From positions 70,420,231-70,484,230 of the forward strand of contig OY740768.1 in assembly GCA_963513935.1 (NCBI GenBank): a DNA stretch of 64,000 nucleotides, given 5' to 3'. A model generated the notes under the pieces. The model saw only the letters and a list, made by a program, of their open reading frames with translations. It made no database searches and was not told the origin of the DNA. The stretch is from Aphrophora alni. Its lineage: Eukaryota; Arthropoda; Insecta; Hemiptera; Aphrophoridae. The translations under genes were made by a program, and so were the position numbers. Positions 39,101-53,700 of this stretch are shown piece by piece. Every line of letters starts with the position of its first letter. Within the stretch, counting starts at the first letter, position 1.

Positions 39101-42100
39101 CTGCTGGAGGCAGAAAATGAAATTTTATGTTTTGTTTAACAGTAAACTTAGTTATATCGTTTTCGAAATTTGGAAGTTTCTTAAATGCGAGTAGAATATT
39201 ATTTAATTTTGAAGCGGCTCCTACAAAATTTGTTCCACAATCGGAATAAAGATCTGAACACAAACCTCTACGAGAGATAAAACGAGTTAACGCATCAATA
39301 TAAGCTTCAGTAGACAAGTCCATAGCAACTTCCAGATGTACAGCTTTAGTTGCGAAGCAAACAAAAACACAAAGATAAACTTTAACCCTTTGTGCTCTTC
39401 GTAGTGTGTGAATCTTTACCAAAAAGGGTCCTGCAAAGTCAACACCCGTTTTTGAAAAAGGTCTAGCAGGCGTAATACGTTCTTTGGGAAGATTTCCCAC
39501 GATGGGCAAATTTTGTGAAGGCCTAGTTTTGAAACAGACTATGCATTTAAATATGCAAGTCCTGATTACACTTCTGGCTGATAGTATCCAGAAATGTTGT
39601 GAAATAAGTGATTGGACTAATTGTGGGCCAGCGTGTATATGTTTTAAATGATAAAAGTTTATTATTAACGTGGTTATGTAATGTTTTTGGGCAAGATTGC
39701 AGGATGTATAGCGTTGATATTAAGAGAAGAATGCGTAAGTCTACCTCCTACTCGAAGAATTTGATTGTCGTCTAAGAAGGGTGACAAACGTAGTAATTTT
39801 GACGTACATGGTTTATTTTGATTTAGGAGTTGTATTTCATCCGAAAAATTATAGTGTTGAATTAATTTTATTATTTTAGTTTCAGCATGTTGAAGTTCTG
39901 TGACGGTTAAAGAACCAAATCGGTTTTGTTTTTTAGAACAATTATTAATAAATCTGAGCATTAATGCTAGGATACGTTTTAATGTTGTCCAATTAGAGTA
40001 ACGAGAAAGCAGGTCCCACTCTGATGTAGTCGAAACTATACCAATGTGGAGGGGGGAGTTACGAGTTTCAGGTAAAATGTCCATCACCTGATGCGGTGAT
40101 TTTGGCCATTTATTGGGCGGATATTTTAACCAAATTGGTCCCGACCACCACAAAGGATGGTTTACAAAGGCAGACGGAGAGAGCGGACACGTCGCGCAAT
40201 CACCTGGATTGTGCTGTGAAGGAACGTGGAACCAGTTCTCTGACGATACCCAATCTTGTATTTGACTTACTCGATTGGCAACATAAGTTTTAAGTCTGTA
40301 AGACGGTGTCTTGATCCAAGCTAAAGTGACTGACGAATCAGTCCAACAATGGATGAAATTTATATTATGAAATGGGGAAATTTAATTTGTACAGTAGTGC
40401 ATTAATTTTAGCAAGTAGATGAGCGCCACATAATTCTAGTCGAGGTAAAGAGATACGTTTTAGTGGTGCTACTTTGGACTTAGCAATCAATATGTGTGTT
40501 TTTGGTGTGGAGTTGTGTTCAGTGATACGTAAATAAACAATCGCAGCGTAGCCTTGTTCAGAAGCATCACAAAAACCATGTAGCTGTATGTCTTGGGCGT
40601 TATGTAAATTAAAATTGCGAGGTATTTTAATGTTTTCTAAAGCTGGCATGTCCTTAATTAATTAGCGTAGTCCATGTGCGGACAATATGTTCGGGCAGTT
40701 TGTCGTCCCAATCGACTCCGATTGACCACAAGAGTTGAATAATGCATTTGGCATGAAAAGTGATAGGTGAAAGCCACCCACATGGGTCATACAAGTGTGC
40801 AATGACCGACAATATTGAGCGCTTTGTGTAAACGTGGTTTGTTATGTTGATAGTGTAAGAAAAAGCGTCATCACCTGGTGTCCATTTTAACCCTAATATT
40901 GAAAACAAAGGTTGGTCAGGTGACTTAAAATAGAGTGGTTTTTCCCTATGAGTTTCAGGGACTGTAGAAAGAAGCTCAGAGGCGTTTTCTCAATTGAAAA
41001 TGACCCTTTTCGAGAAAAGAAATCAATTCCTTTTGTAATGTTAAGGCACTTGGTACATCATGAGAGCCTGTAACAATGTCATCAACATAAATATTAGATT
41101 TGATAACCTGCGAAGCAAGTGGAAAATTGTGACCTTCATCCTGAACTAACTGTTGTAGGGTTCGGATGGCCAAATAAGGTGCTGTCTTGACACCATAAGT
41201 AACGGTGTTTAGTTTGTAAATTTCAAGTGGTTTAGTGGAGTCACTTCTCCAAAGAATCAATTGAAAACGTCGATCATCGGGGGCGATATTAATCTGTCTG
41301 TACATCTGACGGACATCACAAGAAAAGACTGTATTAAAGCGTCGAAATTGAAAGATTATGTCAGGTATTTCAGATTGGAGTTTAGGACCACAGTATAGAG
41401 TGTCATTTAATGAAAAACCACTAGTGGTTTTTGACGATCCATCAAACACTACTCTTAATTTTGTGCTTGAACTATGTTCTTTAATTACGCAATGATGGGG
41501 TAAAAAGTAATTTGATTGATTTAAAATTGAATCATCAACTAAGGTCATGTGACCTTTGGAAATGTAGTCATCCATGAATTCAATATATACGGGTTTTAAC
41601 TGTGGTTTAGAATTTAGAGTTTTTTCCAAACTAAAAAACCTACGTTTAGCGACATCATAAGAGTTACCAAGCAAGGTTGGGTCACTCTTGAAAGGTAGTG
41701 CGGCGACATAACGACCACTGTCGTCGCGAGAAATGTGATTTATGTAATGTTGTTCACATTCCAAGTCATCATAGGAAGTTTTAGAAATGATAGGAGGTTC
41801 TTCGATTTCCCAAAATTTTTGTAAAACTTGATTTAAGTTTAACTCATTTGTAAGTAACAATGAGCGCGGGTTATAGGTTATTATTTTTGATTGAGTAGGA
41901 CCAATTAACGAAAATCCAAAAATTGTCCCAATAGCAGTTGGCAAATTTGGGCCTAAGATTAAGTGTTGACCAGTTAATATCTGACCATACAGATCGGCAC
42001 CTATTAAGAAATCAATTTTATTAGGATAATTAAATTCATAATCGGCTAATTTCAAATTTTTGAGTTTTGAACGTAACTCTGGCGTAACTTCTCAATATGG

Positions 42101-45100
42101 TAAATTGGAGGCTATGTTATCTAAAACTATAACTGGATGATTTGCATTGATTGAGTTACCATCAAGAGTTGACAGGTTAACTTTTGTAAATCCTTTAATA
42201 GCTGTTCGTAAAGTAGAAATGCCATTTAATTGTATACATGAAGGTTGAATATATAAGCCTAGGTTAAATGCACAAGCTGAAGTTATAATTGAAGTTTGGC
42301 TTCCTGAATCTATTAAAGCAGTAGCAAGTTGAAATTTATTTTTATTAGAAGTTAGTTTTAGTTTAATTGTACTCAAAACTGTAACAGTATTAGACTTTTG
42401 TAAATACATAGAAGTGTTTGAAAGGGTTTTATTATGATGTGAAACTAGGTGACCTTTTGTAGAGGTATAACCTGTCCAGGAAGTACTAGCATTTTGTGGT
42501 ATTAAAGGTTTAATTTTGTTTTCAGTGTATAGTCAGCTAGAAGATTGCGGCTTTGGCTGGTTGTTTTTTGAATCTGTTTTTATTACGTCGAAATGCAAAA
42601 ATGTGTGATGTGATTGGTTGCAAGTTTTACATCTAAGTTTATTTGGACAATTAGTAACGGTATGTCCAGTAGACAAACAATTGATACAATGTCGTTGAGT
42701 TTTTATAAAATCCAATCTTTTAAATGGTGATAAAAGTTGAAAATCTTGACACTTATAAATTCTATGGCCATTTCTTTTGCAAAAACTGCATTGATAATCA
42801 TTGACAGAGCTAGCAAAACAAACATTTCGGTTAGGTTGGGTTCCTGGTTTTTTGAAAGTCACAACCTGTTTTGAAGTGGTAGGTTTCGAAATAGTAAGGT
42901 TTTTAACACCTGATTCAGATGTGAGAGCGTCTTCGAAATGAACACACTCATGATCTAAAAATGTGATCAATTCTTTAATGGTAGGCATTAGATGTTCGAC
43001 AGATCTACGATCTTCGAACCGTTTGCGAGTAGTAGCGTCTAATTTCCGTAACAAAATAGATAAAAGGGTTAATTCTTGACTTATATCGAAATTTAAAATT
43101 TTCAAGGCTTGAGAATTCTCTTGAAAAACATCTAAGAATTGCCGAAATGATTTCAATGAAGGATGGTCAATGTTTGGCATATCAATTATTTTGTAAATAT
43201 GATGGCTAATGAGCCTTCTAGGATTTTGATAGCGATTACATAATAGATCAAAGGCTATTCGATAATTTTCATGGCTAAGAGGGATATTTCTTATGAGTGC
43301 TAAAGGCTCATCGTGTAGACAGCTAAGTAAATAGTTAAATTTGTCAATTTGCGACAAACTTTCATTTTGATGAATGGTTGCATTAAATGTATTGTAAAAA
43401 CTACTCCAAGTGGAAATTACACCACTGAAACTAGGTAAGGTTAGTTTAGGCAATTTGACTAATGGTTTCACAGCATTAGCATGCTCTGAATGGTGCGATA
43501 GTGCACTAACATTTAGATCAGCAGAGTTTCCTAAATTAGGAATTAAAACGCGTATTTGTGTTTTTGAATCAATTGTTAATTGTGAAACTTCATCTTGAAG
43601 TGTGGAAACCTCCTCGATTTGTGCATCAGTGATATCTTCAACAGAAGTTGCACGATCGACATAACTTTCGAAATCTGCAGATAATTTGTTAATTACCTCA
43701 AGATATTCAAGAAGTTTTTTTTCGTGGGTTAATGTTAGACTACTGCTTGCAACTTTAGTAGATAAGTCTTGTACACGATTGTTGAGGCTAGTAAGCCTAA
43801 CTAGTATAAGCTTGGCTTGACGTTGAAAAGCGTTAAATCTCATTTTGAAAAAAATTAATTTTTTTGTTTAAATTATAAATGTAGAATTTTATAAAGTTGG
43901 ACTATAATATTTCTTATTATTCTCAAAGAAAATATTATTTATTAATAAAAACTAACATGTGATTAATTTTCATTAATGTAACGTAGAAAAACAATCAACT
44001 TATTTGAGGTTAAGTTTTTTGTTGTTATTGACAACTGAAGTAAACATGAACAGTTCCTAATGTTGTAAGCATAGGTTCTGTGAAAACATTTAGCAGCGCT
44101 AGAGGGTAATGCAATGACGCGAAAAGGACTGCGCAGTGGTTCAAGTATGGCAGCCTAATCAAAATGGCGACTATTGAAGCTTAACGCTTATGAAACTCCA
44201 ATTTTTCACAAGAAATGAATAAACAAATAAAATAATGTATAACCATAGCGTAGTTCAATTATTAAAATTTTTTTTTTTAAACAATTCAAAAGCATATCAG
44301 GCCCGGGAGGACCAAAAAAATGTACGATAATGTACGGGATTTTGTTATGTATTTCTCTGTGAAAAAATAATGGAATTTTTCCGGAGGACCAATCAGTGAC
44401 AATTCAAAACATAAATTCTGCATATAGAATAATTACAATATATGATTAACAATTGTAGGTCTGTACTTACGTGATTGTCTGAAAGTCTGTTCTGAGACGT
44501 CTCGCTAGATGGGCGCACTGTAAGACACTTAAAAAATTGTTTTAGTTTCATACCAAAACTTCACATTTTATTAAATATACAAACCACAATCTCACACATT
44601 GCACAATCTACATACAGAAAAACTAGAACTGCACTGATGATAGAAAAATATGATGGTAAATTGGAACTGGAACAATATAAAATATGATTTGTCAGTTGCT
44701 GGGGAAACTCATCATGACGCTGATGAGTTACGGAGTCGGAATCTGGGGCCAAACTGACTGTAATGAAGCCGAGGCCTCGACAAGGGTAGGAAATTGACAC
44801 CTTTCAAGAACCAATCAGAATTCAATTTCTGAAGGACAATATCGGATGATACATGGGGTGATGTGATGACGTAACATGGTGTACGTGACATTTCACAGGT
44901 AAATTATAGGATGCAGGTATTAACAACAATACAGGCAAATTAGAGCGTTGTTGCCAAATTTTGTACAGCCACGATTTCATACCTGACAAGAGAAAAAAGC
45001 TTTGTCATACTGGAAGTCTGGCAAGGATGTGCGTTATTGTTTTATATTATTACATTGAACGAATAACAGGAAGAACAATCGTCGCTATGCGAATTGAAGT

Positions 45101-46482
45101 TTTTTTTTTAGAAATATCATTTATACGTTTTGTTAGTTGGACTTGAATACATTATTTTCTTCTTGTTTTTAATCAAAACAAAAGGGTTAATAAAATGACG
45201 TAATATTTACGCAACAATATAAATACCAACAAAAAGATTGTGTCATCAGTATTTATATAACATTTCACTTGAAAATTACTCAGTAAGTCATTCTCTGTAA
45301 TCAAAAAGAGAAGACAGAGCCTTGTGGAACACCAGAATCAATATTCAGGATGGAAGTCTTCTTTCAGTGCCCACTAACCGCTTTTTATCTCTCAGATATG
45401 ACTTAAAGAATTCAAGATACTTGCCATGTATATCATAGTATTACAGCTTATTAATCAATAAATTATGATCAATACAATCAAAGGACTTGCTCAGATCATA
45501 AAAAGTGGCTAGAGCAAGTCCATTCTGGTCAAAAACAACATCAACATCAAACATCATCAACCATTTAATCAACTGTGTGCACAGTCAATTTGGATTTCCT
45601 AAAACCATCCTACGAAACGGTAAACAAATTAAAATGTTTCAAGTATTTACCCATTTGATTATATACCACTGACTCAATCATTCTGGTTAATACTGGAACT
45701 AATTTAATTACCCTGTAAGTTATTGACTTACCCCATGCTCAATTTTTGTATATTGGGTATACAAGAAAGCTTCAAATTTTGTCAGGAAAAATATCGTCAT
45801 ATAGACTAGTGTTTACAACAAGTGAGAGGCTGTACGATATGATATTCAATTTGCTTTAATAAGTTATTCGTCTTATTAAAATAATTCTGAGTATGAGAAT
45901 TTTTCACACCACCAACTATTTTAAAAGTATCATTCCAAATCACTCAAACGTAGTAGAAGGAATCTTGTAGTTTAAAACTAACTAACTCTCATGTAGTGTA
46001 GTTCATTTGGTGATATGGTTTCTTAATTCATCTACATCATCAACAAATAATGATTAAGTTAATTAGGCAATATATGTATTTAATCATTTATTTAATGTTT
46101 ATTTATAAATCATCCGATCTACTTTGAACTACAGACCATGCAGCCTTGCATTTTGTTAATGACTGCTTTGAATAAACTACTTCAGTTCAGTACATATCAT
46201 TGTACATAAAAATGCCCTAATAAGTCTGTGACCCCATGATGACTCTAGTTAACTAGTAGGTGAATATCAATGCCTCATCTACTAGTTTTGAATTAACATT
46301 CTGTGGATACATGGTGATTGTATGAGCCACTATTCTTGTATATAATTGATTAGATCATATAAATAATATATTAATCTGTTATCATTTATTATATTGTCTG
46401 GATTAATCTTGTTATGGTTTGTAAATCCTAAGACATTCATTTTTCTTTTTTCCACATATATATATAACATTTCCGTTACTGT

Positions 46483-46580
<98 letters not shown>

Positions 46581-46946
46581 GTAAATCAGCCTGAAGATAC
46601 CACAATTGTAGTGGTGAAACACATTCCTCAACAATTTAGAAATAGTAAATTGCTATAGACATTAATTAGTTGTTTATTTAGTATTATGATTATCAAACAG
46701 TTTTTGACTAAATAAAATGTATGAATAAAGTGTATCACAAAAATTTAGCGTATAATTATCTAAATACAAAAGTGCAAATACACCATAGTACATCATGAAT
46801 ATACAATTTAATAGAAATTGTGTAAATAATCAATTTATCCAAAGAATATTAATATTAGAATGAATTTTAAAATTGAGGCAGCATTTATACCTAATTCAAC
46901 ATAATTAGAAGAAGAAACAAGAAGTTTGTATACCAGGAAAATAACA

Positions 46947-47045
<99 letters not shown>

Positions 47046-50000
47046 GCTTTAAAAATATTATTTGAAATTGGCAATTATCTACATCATATTTAATTAAGTA
47101 ATTTGTACAGTAAAATCAATAAACATGTCATGCATGAAGTCAACACAAAACAAAACTAACTGTATTTATTACAACTAAATAAACAGAGAGATACATCTAT
47201 ATAAATAAACAATATTCTACCCCAGTATCACCAATGTCAAATTTACAGGACAGGAATTTGACCTCGCCAACAAAGTTTTGAAATATATCATTTTGATAAT
47301 ATAACCAAAATTGATGACCTTTGCTTAAACTTTATTCAATATTGAAAGAGATATTCAAAGTCTATCAAATGATCAAACTAGTTGTGTTATTATTGATAAG
47401 ACATCGTGTCACATCAAACGGATTGTCAATAATAACTAGAACAAAACTAGGATCACAAATAAGGTTCCACCTGATTTTAAAGCAATAATAATTAATCATG
47501 TTTTTATTAAGATAAATGCTGGTTTTGTGGGTTAAGTTTTGAAAAACAGAAAATGTATGAAAATAGTTGTTACGTAAAGAAATGTCCCAAGTGTTTCTCA
47601 GGGAATTTCAAATGATATCAGTGATGCATATGGAAAGCTTGCTCAGATATGCTCATTTTCCTTGCCTGTCATGCATTACAACATTCTAGGTATAAATAAG
47701 AAAATACCAGAATTCCTATTGAATTCCTAACACAATTTCTTGACATGAGAGCAACTACAAATATCATATATTAACAGTCTTTGCTCCAAACCGTATCATC
47801 CAACTGTTTTTAACAATCATTTGGCTGATCGATATGAATATTTCATCAGGACTCTACTCCCCTATTTGGTATTAGAACACAAACTTGGTAGAAGTTGTAC
47901 GTCAGCCAATTTACGAGTATGTTCCATGTGTTATTCCTCCATGGCTTTTTCATATACCAAATTTAAATTTTCATTACTGTTGAGACCGATGGTTCTTGGT
48001 GGAATTCCATGTTTAAAGATAATAAAACACAATTATTTATTTTGTAATATCCACTTTTAATTGTGGATTAATATCCACTATTAAAAGTGGATATTACAAA
48101 ATAAATAATTGTGTTTTATTATCTTCAAATTTAAATTTCTCACTGTCCAAGTCCAAGAAATATAACACTTCTGATGTAGTGTATAGTCAGGAATTTATGT
48201 ATATAACAAATGAATACTCATCTAATGAGATTATTTTTACAGATGATTCTAAACTAGGCAATAAAAGCAGTTTAAACAAGGGATAAAGTTCTAAGAATCC
48301 CTTGGTTGAAGATATTCTGTGTTGCAGACTATTACGGGACATCGAAGTATCATTTTTCTGGGTACCTGGGCATTGCAAAATTATGGGAAACATACAAGCT
48401 GACACAGCAGCAAAGTAAGCTTCAAGTCAGATGCCAGTCACACATTGTGTTATGGCATCTGAATTTGTTAAAAACAGTTAAATTCATTGTGCATAGGCAA
48501 TGGGAGGAAGAAGGGACAAATATACAGTCCAATAAGCTGAGGGAAGTAAAAGATACTGTCCGTCCATGGATTATTTTCATAAGGTCCAGTAATCGAGAGG
48601 AAGAGATGGTTTTGATGATGGAAGTGACCTATCTTTGCATCGGTCATTCCATGATTACTCATAGATTTCTGATGAAACTTGGGAATCCACCACAATGCCC
48701 ATTCTGTCGAGGTGTTCTAACAGTTAGGCATTAATAGGTGTGCTTAGGACATTTGTCTGACTCAGTTAGATTCAAGTCATTTGGGGGGGGGGGGGCAATC
48801 CGGATGTCCTTGTTTGATTGGGTGTTATCCTTTGTTACCTGAATGTTTTTAGTAAAATTAAAAATATTAGGATTTGATTGTTAAAGGTCTGTTTACAGCA
48901 ATGTAATATTATTTTTTGTTATTGTTTATTAAGTTTTATAAACATTTTAACATCTTCAACTTGTTACAGTGCTTTCTTACAACCTTGTAATACATTATGT
49001 TCTTCTTATATATTAAACTTTATCAAAATTTATGATTTTATTTAGTTTTAGTGTTGTTAATTTTATTCAAATTTTATGTTTTAGTTCTATTTGTTAATTT
49101 TACGTTGAGAAGCATTTTATGCTCTTTGTTTGAGAAGGTCATGATGACCGTGAGGGGTTTATTACATTAAAATAAAACAAAAGATTTTATTCTTTAATTT
49201 TTACACTAAGGGTGAAAATTGTTATTTTTCAACTTATATCATCATTATTTTGAAACGTACGGTAATGGGCAGTTATTGATTTTAGGTAGGCCATCCAAGT
49301 TAACCTATTGGGCTAATCGCACACCATTTTTTGTAAGGACGGGTGGATCTCTGATACTCTTTATTTAGTAAGTCACCTCAAAATCAATGTCTAATCCACC
49401 AACACATGGGATTCAGCTTTAATAAATTAACTTAACAATTAATAATCAGAGAACTTGTAATGTTAACTGGAAATTATTACTAGACACTTATAACTCTAAT
49501 CGAATGGTAAATAACCTCAACCATGCTGCATTGCTGATATTCAAGCATTTATCACATTACGAACTTCTTCAGTGATATATCGAACCCAGAGAAACCAGTT
49601 GACTGTAATCATGAGCGGGTAATAATTATTATAATAGTTATTAATAATAATAATTTATAAAATTTGATACAGTTTGTCAATAATTTGGAATGTTAAAATA
49701 AGGAAATTAAGTTTTTGAAGAAAAAGTTATAAGAGGTTTCCAATTTTAAGTAATTTGTAACTTTTATGGATTCTAAATGATGGCCACTTATTTTTAAAGA
49801 CTCATTACATCTACAGTACACCCATATACACTAGTCTATATATTAGTATTTTAGTCCGGCATTTCATGTTAATACAATACACACTTTTAAAATAAATAAC
49901 GAAGTCATGTTATAACACTGACACCTATTCTGGGAATTCCATTTTATGCGTGAGACTCAATTAATAAATATTTTTGATTCTCTGTGTAGCATGACAACTC

Positions 50001-50661
50001 CTTTAAGTCTCAAATCATAATGGAACTGAGATCAGGAAATTATAAATTAAATTTATCCAACATTTTTAGTAATAATAGATCTCCATTTACAATTATTGTA
50101 TTTCCATATTTAAGGATTGGAAAGGAGGACGTCAACGAGAACATGAAGCTGTGGTAAATGAAGTTGAAAAACTGAGAAATTCAATTCAAGCAATAACTAG
50201 GGCTGCTAATCCTTTAGGAAAGTTAATAGACTTCTTACAGGAAGATGTGGATTCAATGCAGGGTGAACTAGAAAGTTGGCAAACTTCAAATTCTGAATTA
50301 ACAGTACAACTTCATTCAGAACAGAAGTAAGTCATGTTTTATTTTTCTTATGGATAAATTGTTACAAATACATTACAATTTTAAAAATGTAATTTAATAA
50401 TTTGAAAGACAAGTCAAATAAACAATAAATAGTTTAATGTTTTATAATATTGGTATAAAAGCATATTTATTTATGTATTGTCATGGGCGCCCATTTTAAA
50501 TTTTCCAGACAGGGATCCCAAAATTATATATACAAGGTGGTGCAAAAAGAATGGTCACTTCTGAAATAAATAAAACATCTAACTTTGTTAACATAAATTG
50601 TTTTAATTTACATATAATTAGGAATTCTGTAGTTTACCCAATTTCAAATAGCAACATAATT

Positions 50662-50701
<40 letters not shown>

Positions 50702-53700
50702 ATTTTGTAATTTACCCAATCTCAAACGTTTACCCAAATAATACCGTTCATGTACGGAAAATCAAGCGCAAAATGAATGATCAGATTTGAAGTGTGTGGT
50801 AGTGGAGGGGGAAGGTTAGTGACCATCGCCGGAGTCAGTGATAGTACTCAATCCCTGATCGCAGAACAATACTTAGTTGTGTGCCTACATTCTAAACAAC
50901 GAGATCAGTTATGAACAATAAATCTCCTGGGCGCCCCCGTACGACATGGACTCTAGAAAACATCAAGAATGTGAGAGTACCAGTTCTTCAGAGCCCTCAT
51001 CGCTCCACTAGGTGGCGTGTTTCAACTTTGGATCTTAGCCGTCACTCATTACAGCACATTTTACACAGTATATTAAAGTTTCATCTATACAAAATAATGA
51101 TTACACAAAAGCTTCATAGAAGCGCAAACTCTTTAGTGAAAAAATGCTGGACATGTTATACTCTGATGATGTGTTTATGATGTCAGATGAAGCTCATTTC
51201 TATTTGGACGGCTATGTAAACAAGTAAAACTTCAGGCATTGGGCAGTGCAAAACTCCAAGACAGTTACACTTCACATTGCTAAAGAGTCTGTTTGGTGTG
51301 AACTATCCAAAATGGAGATAGTTGGTCCATAATTTTTTGAATAGAATAGTACTACAGGTACTGTTAACTCAGAGCGTTATGTAAACATGCTCTGCAACTT
51401 TTTGATACACCAAACTTCGAGATTTAAATATGATTTCACCAGGATGGTGCCACAGCCTACACACCGAGAGACTCTGTCCATGCTGTGAAGCAAATGTTCC
51501 CATCACATCATCTCACGCTTTGGTGACATCCACTGGCCCACTCGATCACCCGATCTATCAGCATGTGATTTTTTTTCCTTTCTGGCTACCTAAAGTCATA
51601 AGTGTATGTTAAAAAACCTTGAGCACTAAATGATCTAAAAGAAGCCATTCATACCGGAAAAGCAGCCATAGGAAGAGTAACTGTATTGAAAGTGATGGAG
51701 AACTTTGAAGAAAGAATTTTGATGTGCTTACATGAAGAATGACTCCATCTTTCAGAAGTGATTTTCCGTACATGAACGGTATTATTTTAAAAATTTGTAA
51801 CTACATGTTTGAGATTGAGTGAACTACAGATTTCATATATATATATGTATATATATATATATAAAATGTATATTAACAACTTTAGAAGTTTTATTTATTT
51901 CAAAAGTGACTATTCTTTTTGTGTCACCTTGTATATGTACATCTCTGAACATCTGCCTGATTTGAAAGCTTTTTATTGACTCCATGAAATTTATGGTCAT
52001 CAGTCATCGGCTGATTGATCGCTGATTAATGGATTACAGGTGCCCATACATCTTTGCATGTCTCTTTGTAATGTTTTATATACATATGAAGAAAACATAG
52101 AGCACCAAAAGGATTAGCTTCTAGAGTATTGTAATTTTTTTAGACTGTAGTTTTAACAATTTTACTTAGAAATAAATAAAAGTAAAGAAACATACATAGT
52201 CATCAGGGATAACAAAAAGAGGTTGTATTATATTTTAAGAATGTATTTTAGTATTATCATAATTTGCAAAAATAGTAGCTATTGTTATAAATGTATAGAA
52301 TAATAGCTATCATTATAATTATTATATAGAATTAGCAGAATTCAACTAAATAACATAAAACTAAGTATTAAACATCTTTATTGCCCTAATATTTTTCAGA
52401 AAATGCAAATTGTATGTTTCTTTTACTTTCATAAATTCTGTTTAAAGCTTTCTCCTCTGAATTAAGTCCTTTTCACTTTTTCCCTACGAATACTTTGAAG
52501 ACAGAGATTTGAAAGATGATCCTTTGACATTGTACTTCTAAGCCATGTTTTTACACGGCAAAGTACATTTTTACATTTTTTTACAGACCTCTCCATTGTT
52601 CAAGTTATTGGAGGTATTGTCTGGTATTAGACGAGCATCTTTCTTACCACTTGAAAAATGTAGTGCCATGAAGAAGATCAGATGTTTTTACATTGTCACC
52701 GCATTCCTTGCTTTTCCACATATCATACCATATCCTGGCCTCTGCTTCCAAGATTTCAATATTGTATAAATCAACTAATGATTGTATGGTCTTTATATAA
52801 ACTTCTTTCTTTCTTTTCTCAAACGAAGAGGATTTAAAATACCTGTGTTTAATGGAATTTCATTGCTTTCCCAAATCTTGTATTGAGAGAAGTTAATAGG
52901 GACTCCAAGTAATGAATGAAAATATTAATTCTGAAATAGTCAAAAGGGGAAGAAGTAGGTATTTTTGAATTTGATCGATGGTTCTGCCTTTCAGCTAGTG
53001 ATGGTATCTTTCCATCAATATCCAACTTCTCACAAATTGCTGTGACTTCCATGAATAATTTGAAAATTTCGCAGTATCTTTATCTCTGTGCTTCAGGAAC
53101 ACTTTACCTAAATTAATCGTCACATATTTATGTACACTATGTATCTTTTGTAAATTGCTAACAACTGGCATATTTTGACATAAATACTCACGCATAATAC
53201 AATAAACTTTTTCCTTGAAATGATGCGATCTCCAATCAATCATCTCATTTCTGCCATAGATTGTATCCAGTATGTATGATGTGGCATTAAGAACACCTAG
53301 AGGATGGAGCCAAATCATATACTGCATGGTGATCTGTAGCAGCAGTGAGACAATTGGAGGAATGCCTATGTCGCTTGCCCCCGATCTCTCAGTATGTGAC
53401 TTTTTTTTATGAGCATCTAAAAACCGTGACGTACCAAACACCACCAGCAACCCTTACTAAACTGAAAAAAAAAAATTGATGAAGAAATAATCAATATAAC
53501 ATTGCGTCACACCATGTAAAGACTGCATAATCGACTCACAGAATGTGTTTGACAAAATGTTCAACATAACTTATGTTACTGTCTTGTATTTTTAAAAAAG
53601 TGATTTGTAACAACACTTTAAGCCTTGGAGAACATATGTTAATCCTCAAATAAAGTAATGTAATTTTATTTTCATTGTTTGATAACTATTTCAAGTTTTC

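Larger units (their letters stand above)
38532..43843 (-). mobile_element. Decayed BEL/Pao LTR retrotransposon (gag-pol span)
   Basis: Reading on the minus strand, the order is Gag, protease, reverse transcriptase, RNase H and integrase, the BEL/Pao arrangement. Two in-frame TGA codons (gag-protease, protease-RT) and at least four frameshifts break it, so it is inactive. I found no convincing LTR pair. Upstream, the box TGGTCCTCC occurs twice (minus strand, near 44300-44312 and 44392-44402), one of which may be the primer binding site. The 3' side is short, only ~100 bp remaining before a neighbouring MITE. It lies antisense in IFT54 intron 10. Confidence 0.92.

Noticed and set aside
40096..43598. 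Plus-strand frames at 40096-40293 and 43410-43598
   Set aside because: They are antisense shadows of the BEL RNase H and gag regions.
46330..46605. Open frames across the TA/TG microsatellite on both strands
   Set aside because: They consist mostly of alternating Tyr-Ile, His-Thr or Cys-Val from the dinucleotide repeat and have no other support.
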